A program made the translations under genes and the position numbers. 64,000 nt of DNA from contig NZ_CANLZR010000001.1 of assembly GCF_947495705.1 (NCBI RefSeq), positions 124,001-188,000 on the forward strand. Reading direction: 5' to 3'. The DNA is from an uncultured Phycicoccus sp. Its GTDB lineage: Bacteria; Actinomycetota; Actinomycetes; Actinomycetales; Dermatophilaceae. The notes beneath the pieces are model-generated. The model had not been told where the DNA came from. It saw nothing but the letters and a program-made list of their open reading frames with translations, and searched no databases. Below are positions 43,991-50,938 of the stretch, in pieces (the stretch's first letter is position 1; the number at the start of each line of letters is the position of its first letter).

Positions 43991-44619
43991 GCGAGCGGCT
44001 GGTCCCGACGCCGGCCGGGCCCGCCCGAGCGACGACGTCGGACCCGGCCGGCCCGCCGGTGGGCACGCTCGTCGTCGGCCACGGTGCGGGCGGGCTGCGC
44101 TGGACCGACGACGTGACCGCCGTGCGCGACGCCGCGGTCCGCCACGGCTGGCGGGTGGTCCTGGTCGACCAGCCCTGGCGGCTGGCGGGCAGGCGCGTCG
44201 GCCCGGGCCCGGCCGCGCTGGACCCGGCCTGGCTCGCGGTCCTCGCCACGGTGCCGCGCGTCGGTCCACTCGTCGTCGCCGGGCGCAGCGCCGGGGCCCG
44301 GGTCGCCTGTCGCTGCGCGGGCGAGGTCGGCGCGGACCTCGTCGTCGCGCTGTCCTTCCCGCTCCACCCGCCCCGGCGGCCCGAGCGGTCGCGGGCCGAC
44401 GAGCTGGCCCGACCGGGTCGTCGCGGCATCCCCGTGCATGTCGTCCAGGGCCGCAGCGACCCGTTCGGCACCCCGGAGGAGGTGCGCCGGGTGCTGCCGC
44501 CGGGGGCCGGCCTCAGCGAGGTCGACGGCACCCACTCGCTGGAGCGCCGGGCCGACGACGTCGCGGCTGCAGTGCTGACCGAGATCGGCCGCCGGTGGGA
44601 GCGCTCGGTCACGGAATGA
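43987..44619 (+). CDS. Alpha/beta hydrolase-like protein
   Basis: A 210-residue compact alpha/beta fold. [11 protein letters not shown] near residue 26 forms the oxyanion region, GRSAGARVA near 100 is the nucleophile elbow, [11 protein letters not shown] near 157 supplies Asp, and DGTHSLE near 182 supplies His. It resembles the small dienelactone-hydrolase-type group next to SRAP genes in other actinobacteria. Substrate unknown. Its 3' end contains the SigR promoter of the next gene. Confidence 0.8.
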   Translation: MSERLVPTPAGPARATTSDPAGPPVGTLVVGHGAGGLRWTDDVTAVRDAAVRHGWRVVLVDQPWRLAGRRVGPGPAALDPAWLAVLATVPRVGPLVVAGRSAGARVACRCAGEVGADLVVALSFPLHPPRRPERSRADELARPGRRGIPVHVVQGRSDPFGTPEEVRRVLPPGAGLSEVDGTHSLERRADDVAAAVLTEIGRRWERSVTE

Positions 44620-44638
44620 CCCGGGGGACGCGGACGTT
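44613..44638 (+). promoter_or_regulatory. SigR autoregulatory promoter
   Basis: GGAAT (44613-44617), exactly 18 bases, then GTT (44636-44638): a perfect match to the SigR/SigH consensus. It lies 93 bases before the sigR ATG, so SigR should drive its own gene. Confidence 0.82.
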
Positions 44639-44717
44639 CCATCCTCGTCATCGCAGCTTCCGAGGGAAGGTCCGCCCGTGTTCGTGCTCGACACCTCGGC
44701 CCCACGGCGGTCGGGGC

Positions 44718-44723
44718 TAGGGT
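44718..44723 (+). promoter_or_regulatory. Second -10 element of sigR
   Basis: TAGGGT, 8 bases before ATG 44732, compatible with a basal near-leaderless transcript. GGGAGG just after it could alternatively serve as a ribosome site. Confidence 0.4.
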
Positions 44724-44731
44724 GGGAGGCG

Positions 44732-45364
44732 ATGAGTACCTCCCACACCCCGCTCGAGGAGACCCCGGCCGAGGTCGACGTCGCCACCGAGACGACCGCC
44801 GAGCGTCAGGCTCGCTTCGAACGCGAGGCGCTCCCGCTGCTGGACCAGCTGTACGCGGCGGCCATGCGCACGACGCGCAACCCCGCGGACGCCGAGGACC
44901 TGCTCCAGGAGACCTACGCCAAGGCCTACGCGGCCTTCCACCAGTACAAGCCCGGCACCAACCTGCGGGCCTGGATGTACCGGATCCTCACGAACACCTA
45001 CATCAACACGTACCGCAAGAAGCAGCGGGAGCCCCAGCAGTCGGACAGCTCCGACGTCGAGGACTACCAGCTGGCACGTGCCGAGTCGCACACCTCCGCC
45101 GGGCTGAAGTCCGCCGAGGCGCAGGCGCTGGAGCACCTGCCCGACACCGAGGTGACGCGGGCCCTGCAGGAGCTCCCCGAGGACTTCAGGATGGCGGTCT
45201 ACCTCGCCGACGTCGAGGGCTTCGCCTACAAGGAGATCGCCGAGATTATGGGCACCCCGATCGGGACGGTGATGTCCCGGCTGCACCGCGGGCGCCGACA
45301 GCTGAGGTCGATGCTCACCGAGTACGCCCGGGACCGGGGACTCGTCGGGGCGGAGGAGGTCTGA
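44732..45364 (+). CDS. sigR: ECF sigma factor SigR (SigH-type)
   Basis: A 210-residue ECF sigma factor of the thiol-stress group. Region 2 is [20 protein letters not shown] near residues 51-70, continuing [17 protein letters not shown]. Region 4 is [20 protein letters not shown] near 168-187. It is paired with its zinc anti-sigma factor. A GTG at 44678 would add 18 residues and lies downstream of the SigR-dependent promoter. TGATG overlap with rsrA. Confidence 0.93.
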   Translation: MSTSHTPLEETPAEVDVATETTAERQARFEREALPLLDQLYAAAMRTTRNPADAEDLLQETYAKAYAAFHQYKPGTNLRAWMYRILTNTYINTYRKKQREPQQSDSSDVEDYQLARAESHTSAGLKSAEAQALEHLPDTEVTRALQELPEDFRMAVYLADVEGFAYKEIAEIMGTPIGTVMSRLHRGRRQLRSMLTEYARDRGLVGAEEV

Positions 45365-45636
45365 TGGGTCACACCGAGCACGAGGGCCACAGCGACTGCT
45401 CCGAGGTCCTGCACCACATCTACGAGTACCTCGACGGCGAGATGAGCCCGGCCGACGTCAAGCGGGTGGCGACCCACCTGGCGGAGTGCCGGCCGTGCCT
45501 CGCCGAGCACGACCTCGACGCCGCGGTCAAGCAGGTCGTCAAGCGGTCCTGCCACGAGGAGACCGCACCCGCGACGCTCCGGCTGCGGATCGTCCAGCGG
45601 ATCACGACGGTCACGAGGACCGACCTCGACGGCTGA
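45364..45636 (+). CDS. rsrA: Anti-sigma factor RsrA (zinc-binding ZAS type)
   Basis: A 90-residue redox switch. It has the ZAS motif HLAECRPC near residues 38-45 plus an N-terminal Cys (HSDCSEV). Together these bind zinc; oxidation to a disulfide releases SigR. Another Cys (RSC) follows near 62. The A of its ATG is the last base of the sigR stop, ensuring matched production. Confidence 0.92.
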   Translation: MGHTEHEGHSDCSEVLHHIYEYLDGEMSPADVKRVATHLAECRPCLAEHDLDAAVKQVVKRSCHEETAPATLRLRIVQRITTVTRTDLDG

Positions 45637-45653
45637 GCACCTCCGGACACGAC

Positions 45654-45684
45654 AGGACCCGGTGTGCGCGGCACACCGGGTCCT
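45654..45684. terminator. Terminator between rsrA and bL37
   Basis: AGGACCCGGTGTGC (45654-45667) pairs perfectly with 45671-45684, with a 3-base loop. It lies between convergent genes and can serve both. Confidence 0.75.
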
Positions 45685-45701
45685 CGTGCGTCTGAGGCCG
45701 C

Positions 45702-45776
45702 TCAGGCGTTGGGGCGGCGGCCGTGGTTGGCCTTGCTGCCCTTGCGCGAGCGGCGCTTGCGGGCGCGCTTGCTCAT
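45702..45776 (-). CDS. 50S ribosomal protein bL37
   Basis: A 24-residue, very basic protein starting MSKRARKRRSRKGSKANHGR. It matches the actinobacterial bL37 described from mycobacterial ribosome structures, where it sits in the large subunit. The ATG at 45776 is preceded by GAGAGGTT on the minus strand. It is easily missed because of its size. Confidence 0.9.
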   Translation of the reverse strand: MSKRARKRRSRKGSKANHGRRPNA

Positions 45777-45835
45777 GGGAACCTCTCCGACGGTGCTGGA
45801 ACCGACCGACACCAAAACAGATGTGGTCCCTGTAA

Positions 45836-45864
45836 TTGTCGCACATCCCCCTGCGTGGGATGCT
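45836..45864 (+). promoter_or_regulatory. Possible promoter of the YTWQGG peptide gene
   Basis: TTGTCG (45836-45841), a 17-base spacer and GATGCT (45859-45864), giving a leader of about 60 bases. By eye only. Confidence 0.4.
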
Positions 45865-45895
45865 GTGCCCAACTCCTCACCGCCCCGGAGCACGT

Positions 45896-45914
45896 AGGTG
45901 ATGGAGCCTCACCT
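45896..45914 (+). promoter_or_regulatory. Hairpin before the ribosome site of the YTWQGG peptide gene
   Basis: AGGTGA (45896-45901) pairs with TCACCT (45909-45914) just before the AAAGGAAA ribosome site. It could affect translation. Confidence 0.35.
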
Positions 45915-45930
45915 CTGAAAGGAAACGCAC

Positions 45931-46095
45931 ATGCGCATCTTCCGCACCACTCTCGCCGTTCTCGCTCTCGTCGTCGTGGGGATCGCCGCGCCGTCCTCCG
46001 CCTCCGCCAAGCCGTCCACGGGGTACACCTGGCAGGGCGGCTACACCTGGCAGGGCGGCTACACCTGGCAGGGCGGCTACACCTGGCAGGGCTGA
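45931..46095 (+). CDS. Secreted small peptide with four YTWQG(G) repeats
   Basis: A 54-residue protein with AAAGGAAA 8-9 bases before ATG 45931. The first 26 residues are a Sec signal peptide (MRIFRTTLAVLALVVVGIAA, then PSSASA with an AxA-type site). The mature peptide is only KPSTG followed by YTWQGG three times and a final YTWQG. The repeats are identical at the DNA level. No family recognised. It could be an exported signal, a cell-wall-binding peptide or a modified-peptide precursor; no modifying enzyme is nearby. Two membrane HD proteins follow 59 bases downstream on the same strand. Confidence 0.8.
   Translation: MRIFRTTLAVLALVVVGIAAPSSASAKPSTGYTWQGGYTWQGGYTWQGGYTWQG
46024..46092 (+). 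repeat. Tandem 18-bp repeats encoding YTWQGG
   Basis: TACACCTGGCAGGGCGGC occurs at 46024, 46042 and 46060, and a fourth copy at 46078 is cut short by the stop codon after 15 bases. There is no base difference between copies. Confidence 0.95.
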
Positions 46096-46154
46096 GCCCC
46101 ATCAGGCTGAGGTCGAGGAGGTCGGCCCCGGGGCGACGAGCCGTACGTCCCGAT

Positions 46155-47375
46155 GTGCCCGTGCTCGGGTACATCGGAGTCGTCGTCGCCCTGGCGGTCG
46201 GCCTCCTCGCCTTCCTCATCGGCCGGTACGGCGTCTTCCCGACGTGGGAGTTCGCCGTCTTCGCCGTCCTGGCCGTCGGGCAGCTGCTGGCCGGCGACGT
46301 CGTCGTCGAGCGACGCGTCGTCCTCTCGTTCTCCAGCATCGTGCTGCTCGCCGGGCAGGCGATCCTCGGCCCGGCGGGCGCCGGGCTGCTCGGTCTCGGC
46401 ATGGGGGCCTTCGAGGGGCGGTCCGTCCCCCTGCGCGCCCGGGTCTTCAACGCCGCCGAGGTCGCGATCTTCAGCGGGCTCGGCGGACTCGCGTTCCTCG
46501 TCGCCGGGGGGACGGCCGACCCCGCCCAGCTGCAGGACACCAGCGACATCGTGTTCCGGCTGGCGCTGCCGCTGCTGCTCGCCGACATCGTCCAGTTCCT
46601 CGCCAACGTCCTGCTGCTCGCCGGCGTGGTGCGGGTGGCGCAGGGTGTCCCCGTGTCGGTCCAGGTCCGCACGCTCGTGGGGAGCACCGGTGCCGCGTAC
46701 ATCGGCTACGGGATCATCGCCTTCCTCCTCGTCGTCCTCTGGCGTCCCGCCGAGCTCGGCCCCGTCGCCGTCCTCCTCGTGCTCGGGCCGCTGCTCGTCG
46801 CCCAGTGGGCCTACCGCCAGCACGCCGAGGAGCTCACCGGGCAGGGCCGGGCCCTGCAGGTGCTCGTCGCGGCGGTCGAGGCCAAGGCCCCGCACCTCAC
46901 CGGGCACAGCACCCGGGTCGCCGAGCTCAGCGGCCACATGGCCCAGCACCTCGGCCTGCGCCCTCAGATGGTCAGCGACACCCGGGTGGCCGGCATGCTC
47001 CACGACCTCGGCCAGACGAGCCTGCCTACCGCGCTGGTGCGCAGCGGCGACCCCGCCGCCGACTCGTTCAGCACCTACCCCGCCCGCGGCGCGGACCTGC
47101 TGCGCGGCCTCAGCTTCCTCGCGGGGGCGCTGCCGGCGATCGAGGGCCACCACACCGCCCTCGACGCCGACGACCACCCCGCCCTGCCCGCCCGGATCGT
47201 CGGGGTCGCCGACGCCTACGACCTGCTGACCGAGGTGGGCACCCCCGACGGTCTCGTCCTGCGTCGGGACGAGGCCATCGAGATCCTCCGGGGGCGCCCG
47301 CACGTCGACGCCGAGCTCCTGCAGGCGCTCGAGGCCTCCCTGGCCCGGCGGATCGGCGAGGAGGTCAGCCGGTGA
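46155..47375 (+). CDS. Membrane HD-domain phosphohydrolase-like protein 1
   Basis: About 406 residues. Roughly the first 215 are hydrophobic, with about seven helices (first at VLGYIGVVVALAVGLLAFLI). The C-terminal HD domain has His in HSTRVAEL near 250, HD in MLHDLGQTSLP near 281, HH in IEGHHTALDADDHP near 329 and Asp in VADAYDLLT. It resembles HD-GYP phosphodiesterases but lacks GYP, and the HP motif reads TYPARG. Metal binding looks possible. GTG 46155 has no clear ribosome site, so the start is uncertain. GTGA overlap with the next gene. Confidence 0.78.
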   Translation: MPVLGYIGVVVALAVGLLAFLIGRYGVFPTWEFAVFAVLAVGQLLAGDVVVERRVVLSFSSIVLLAGQAILGPAGAGLLGLGMGAFEGRSVPLRARVFNAAEVAIFSGLGGLAFLVAGGTADPAQLQDTSDIVFRLALPLLLADIVQFLANVLLLAGVVRVAQGVPVSVQVRTLVGSTGAAYIGYGIIAFLLVVLWRPAELGPVAVLLVLGPLLVAQWAYRQHAEELTGQGRALQVLVAAVEAKAPHLTGHSTRVAELSGHMAQHLGLRPQMVSDTRVAGMLHDLGQTSLPTALVRSGDPAADSFSTYPARGADLLRGLSFLAGALPAIEGHHTALDADDHPALPARIVGVADAYDLLTEVGTPDGLVLRRDEAIEILRGRPHVDAELLQALEASLARRIGEEVSR

Positions 47376-48703
47376 CCTCGGTGTTCCGGCTTCCCAGCAG
47401 GCCGGTCGCAACCACGGTGCTCGGCCTCGGACTCGTCGGCCTCGGCCTCGGCCTCGCCGGGTCCGGCAGCCGCCTCGGGACCCTGATCGCCACACACGCA
47501 CCCGCCCTGGTCGTCTTCGTCGGGGTGATCGCCGTCGGCGACCTCTTCCGGCTGCGGATGCCGAGCGGCCGCGAGACGGCGCCCTTGGCCTCGGCCTCCG
47601 CTCTGGCCGTCGCGTTCGTCGGGACCATCAACGGGGAGGCCGTCTTCGACATCGACCCCGGGCTCGTGGCCCTCGTCGTCACCGTCGCGCTGGCGCTGGC
47701 GGCGGCAGTGCACCGGGCCCAGCACCGCTCACCCGGCGTCCCGCAGCTGGCCGCCCGACTGCTCGGGGTCGGGCTCGCTGCCGTCCTGGCCCGTGAGGTC
47801 GGGCCCGAGGGGGCGACGCTGTGGGACGACCAGGCGCTCGAGGGGTACGCGCGAGGTCTCGTCGCCGTGGGGCTGGTCGGCGTCGCCCTCGTCGCCATCG
47901 TCGTCGAGCTGGTGCTCGTCTCCGCCATCCGCGCCGAGCGGCAGCGCAGCCCGTGGACCGCGGCGGTGCGCGACGAGCTGACCGAGGCGGCCCCGCTGAC
48001 GCTCGCGGTCGTCGTCACCGGGCCGATGGTGGCGCTCATGGCCCCGGTGCTCGGGCTGGTCGCGCTCCCGGCAGCCCTGGTGCCCCTGGTCATGGCGTAC
48101 GCCGCGGTGGGGCAGTTCGCCCGCAACCGGGCCACCAACAGGCAGCTCATCGCCACCCTGTCCGTCCTCACCGAGGAAGGCGGGTACACCCGGCGGCTGC
48201 ACGCCGAGCGGGTCTCCGGGCTCGCGGTCCGCGTGGGCCGGGTGCTGGGTCTGGGGGACCGGGAGCTGCGGGACATCGAGTACGCCGCGTTGCTGCACGA
48301 CCTCGGCCAGATCTCGCTGCGGGACCCGATCCCCGACGGCGCGACCGTGCTCGCCGCGCCGGCGGACCAGCGGGACATCGCCGCTGAGGGGGCGCGGATC
48401 ATCCGCCGCGCCGAGACCCTCGACGTCGTCGCCGCGTACGTCGAGGCCCAGACCACGCCCTACCGGCTCGTCCGTGAGCTCGGGGAGCCGGTGCCGATCG
48501 GGAGCCGCATCATCAAGTGCGCGAACGCCTTCGACGACCTCACCCAGGGCTCGTCCGACCCGGCTCGGGTCACCGCCGCCTTGGAGCGCATCCACCTGGG
48601 CCTGGGCTACGAGTACGACCCCGACGTCGTCGACGCGCTGTCGCGGGTGGTCGAGCACTCCTCCGTCGGCCGCCTCGCCGAGGAGCCGCTGCTCGCACGC
48701 TAG
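47372..48703 (+). CDS. Membrane HD-domain protein 2 (degenerate)
   Basis: A 443-residue protein built like the previous one: multiple hydrophobic segments to about residue 250, then an HD domain. It has His in RRLHAERVSGL near 275, HD in LLHDLGQISL near 307 and Asp in CANAFDDLT. The HH pair is replaced (YVEAQTTPY), so it is probably less active or inactive. The pair suggests a heterodimer of an active and a regulatory half. Translationally coupled to HD protein 1. Confidence 0.78.
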   Translation: MTSVFRLPSRPVATTVLGLGLVGLGLGLAGSGSRLGTLIATHAPALVVFVGVIAVGDLFRLRMPSGRETAPLASASALAVAFVGTINGEAVFDIDPGLVALVVTVALALAAAVHRAQHRSPGVPQLAARLLGVGLAAVLAREVGPEGATLWDDQALEGYARGLVAVGLVGVALVAIVVELVLVSAIRAERQRSPWTAAVRDELTEAAPLTLAVVVTGPMVALMAPVLGLVALPAALVPLVMAYAAVGQFARNRATNRQLIATLSVLTEEGGYTRRLHAERVSGLAVRVGRVLGLGDRELRDIEYAALLHDLGQISLRDPIPDGATVLAAPADQRDIAAEGARIIRRAETLDVVAAYVEAQTTPYRLVRELGEPVPIGSRIIKCANAFDDLTQGSSDPARVTAALERIHLGLGYEYDPDVVDALSRVVEHSSVGRLAEEPLLAR

Positions 48704-48740
48704 AGTGCCGTAGCCGACCGCCGCGAGCACGAGGGGACCC

Positions 48741-49901
48741 GTGGACCGTCTCACCCCAGTCGTCTTCCACGACGCGTGGGGATCGCGCGTCGCCATCGCG
48801 AGCCTGCAGGGTCGCGCCGCCCCCACCGCGGAGCCGGAGTCCGAGCTGTGGATGGGCGCGCACGAGAGCGGCCCCTCCGGCACCGACCGCGAGGGCTCAC
48901 CGCACCTCGCCGCGGTCGTCGCGCAGGACCCCGCCCGCGAGCTCGGCCAGGAGTGCGTGGCCCGGCACGGTCACCGGCTCCCGTTCCTCCTCAAGGTGCT
49001 CGCCCCCGGCCGGGCCATCTCGATCCAGGTGCATCCCAGCGCCGAGCAGGCCCGCGAGGTGCGGGCCACGACCGGCGACGCGGTGTACGTCGACGACTCC
49101 GCCAAGCCCGAGCTGCTACTCGCCATCGCCCCCTTCGAGGTCTTCGTCGGGATGCGGGAGCCGGCCGTCGTCGCCGAGATCGGGCGGCGGCTCGCGGTGC
49201 CCGCGTTCAGCGCGGCGGTCGCCGCCGGGCAGGACGCCGACGACCCCGCGCACGCCGTCCTGAGCGCGGTGCTCGCCACCCCCGAGGCCGAGGTCGCGGG
49301 CTTCGTCCGCGAGGTCGTGGCCGCGTGTGTCCGGCTCTCGGGTCGTGCCGACGAGATCGGGGTCGCGGCCGCGACGGTCGTCGAGGTCGCCGAGATGCAC
49401 CCCGACGACATCGGGCTCGTCGTCCTCCTCCTCATGCACCACCGGGTGCTCGCGCCGGGGGAGTACATCGACGTCGCGGCCGGGGTGCTGCACTCCTACG
49501 TGCGCGGGCTCGGCGTCGAGGTGCTCGCGAACTCCGACAACGTCGTGCGGGCCGGCCTCACCTCGAAGGAGGTCAACGTCCCCGAGCTGCTGCGGATCGT
49601 GGACCCCCGGGCGGGCGGCGTCGCGGGGCACGGGCGGGTCGTCGCCGAGGGGGTCGAGGTGTTCGACTCCGCGTCCGACCGCTTCCTGCTCCACCGGGTC
49701 ACGCCCGGGCGCGATGTTCCGGGCGTCGGCCCGCGGATCGTCTTCTGCCTGCGCGGCGGGATCACGCTGACCTCCGCGTCGCGGAGCCTGGACCTCGGCG
49801 ACGCCGAGTCCGCCTTCCTGCCCGCCGGTGAGGGCGCCGTGCGGCTCGACGGCGACGGTGAGGTCTACGTCGTCGCGGTCCCCGATCTCGGTTCCGGCTG
49901 A
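48741..49901 (+). CDS. manA: Mannose-6-phosphate isomerase, class I
   Basis: A 386-residue zinc isomerase converting fructose 6-phosphate and mannose 6-phosphate. Zinc and active-site parts: ISIQVHPSAEQARE near 95, KPELLLAIAPFEVFVGMR near 122, and EYIDVAAGVLHSYVRGLGVE near 241-260 with NSDNVVRAGLTSKEV after it. It supplies mannose for cell-envelope polymers, fitting the dTDP-rhamnose genes 3 kb away. GTG 48741 follows GAGGGG. Confidence 0.92.
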   Translation: MDRLTPVVFHDAWGSRVAIASLQGRAAPTAEPESELWMGAHESGPSGTDREGSPHLAAVVAQDPARELGQECVARHGHRLPFLLKVLAPGRAISIQVHPSAEQAREVRATTGDAVYVDDSAKPELLLAIAPFEVFVGMREPAVVAEIGRRLAVPAFSAAVAAGQDADDPAHAVLSAVLATPEAEVAGFVREVVAACVRLSGRADEIGVAAATVVEVAEMHPDDIGLVVLLLMHHRVLAPGEYIDVAAGVLHSYVRGLGVEVLANSDNVVRAGLTSKEVNVPELLRIVDPRAGGVAGHGRVVAEGVEVFDSASDRFLLHRVTPGRDVPGVGPRIVFCLRGGITLTSASRSLDLGDAESAFLPAGEGAVRLDGDGEVYVVAVPDLGSG

Positions 49902-49909
49902 CCCGACGA

Positions 49910-49946
49910 CGACGGCGGGCGCCCCCCGTGGGGACGCCCGCCGTCG
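49910..49946. terminator. Terminator between manA and sodN
   Basis: A 12-bp perfect stem (49910-49921 with 49935-49946) whose loop region can form an inner CCCC/GGGG stem. It separates convergent genes. Confidence 0.7.
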
Positions 49947-49962
49947 GTCGTGCGGTGGGGCC

Positions 49963-50358
49963 TCAGCCCTGCTTGGTCTCGGCGAAGATCGCGGCGATCT
50001 CGTCGATCTTGGCGAGCAGCTCGTCGGCCTTCGCGGCGTCGAGCTCGCCCTTGGTGCCGGCGGCCCCCGCGAGCTTGGTCGCCTCGTTGAAGAGCGTGTG
50101 CAGCTGCGGGTACTTCTCGAAGTGCGGCGGCTTGAAGTAGTCGGTCCAGAGCACCCAGAGGTGGTGCTTGACGAGCTCGGAGCGCTGCTCCTTGATGATC
50201 ATCGCGCGGACCCGGAAGTCGGGGTCGTCGTTGTCCGCGACCTTGGCGATGATCGCCTTGACGGACTCGGCCTCGATGCGGGCCTGGGCGGGGTCGTAGA
50301 CGCCGCACGGGAGGTCGCAGTGAGCAGAGACCTCGGTGATGCGGAACGGGGACAGCAT
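49963..50358 (-). CDS. sodN: Nickel superoxide dismutase
   Basis: A 131-residue Ni-SOD precursor. A 13-residue leader (MLSPFRITEVSAH up to the Ala) precedes the nickel hook HCDLPCGVYDP, whose His must become the mature N-terminus. Four-helix-bundle segments follow (VKAIIAKVADNDD, VKHHLWVLWTDYFKPPHFEK). Cytoplasmic superoxide defence. ATG 50358 follows AGGAG. It is the second gene of a pair with its processing peptidase. Confidence 0.95.
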   Translation of the reverse strand: MLSPFRITEVSAHCDLPCGVYDPAQARIEAESVKAIIAKVADNDDPDFRVRAMIIKEQRSELVKHHLWVLWTDYFKPPHFEKYPQLHTLFNEATKLAGAAGTKGELDAAKADELLAKIDEIAAIFAETKQG

Positions 50359-50402
50359 GTGTCGCTCCTACTCTGTCGGGGGACCTTCGGTCGTTCCTCA
50401 AC

Positions 50403-50732
50403 CTACCCCAGCGGCCGCCACACCAATCCGATGACCGTCCCCTCGATCCGACCGCCGGCGAGGGGTCCCACATCGAAGGAGGTGACGCCCTCCGCGGCGT
50501 TGTCCGAGTCCATCCACCAGTGCTCGGGGGCGCCGGGCGCCGGGCCCGTGATGCGCTTGACCGCCAGTGGTCCGGGGCTGCCGTCGGTGCCCGGGGGCAG
50601 CCGGACCACGTGGGCGCGGCCGGGGCGTGGCCGGCCTCCCCGCAGGACGAGGAGCACGTCACCGTCGCGATAGGTCGGCAGCATCGAGCGGCCCCGGACC
50701 CGGACGAGCACGAGGGCGCGGCGTCCGGGCAT
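50403..50732 (-). CDS. sodX: Nickel-type SOD maturation protease SodX
   Basis: A 109-residue S26-type peptidase: catalytic Ser in VRGRSMLPTYRDGDVLLV near residue 15 and Lys in PLAVKRITG near 59. It removes the SodN leader to expose the nickel-hook His. It lies 44 bases upstream of sodN on the same strand, so both are made together. The 206-base gap to the malic enzyme gene holds the divergent promoters; I see no gene there. Confidence 0.9.
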   Translation of the reverse strand: MPGRRALVLVRVRGRSMLPTYRDGDVLLVLRGGRPRPGRAHVVRLPPGTDGSPGPLAVKRITGPAPGAPEHWWMDSDNAAEGVTSFDVGPLAGGRIEGTVIGLVWRPLG

Positions 50733-50938
50733 GGCAGCGATCCTGCCATCGGCGCGACGTGCGTCACACCACGAGGTCGGCGGCCCGCGAGGGCGCTGTG
50801 CCAGAATGAGGGCCTCCGGCGGCCACCCCCGCCCCGCGACGACCGAGACGCACCCTCCCTCGGGCCGCACCCAGACTCCCCTCCGCCGCATCGCGCGCGC
50901 AGCGTGGTGCCGCTCGTCGTCCCCCCGAGGAGACTCCC

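Noticed and set aside
46024-46092. Short direct repeats that could suggest a CRISPR array
   Set aside because: The 18-bp units are directly adjacent without spacers and lie in frame within a secreted peptide gene.
45931-46095. Classical RiPP precursor with nearby modification enzyme
   Set aside because: The repeat peptide has a Sec signal rather than a RiPP leader, and no radical SAM, YcaO, lanthipeptide synthetase or dedicated protease lies close. Modification by an enzyme elsewhere cannot be excluded.
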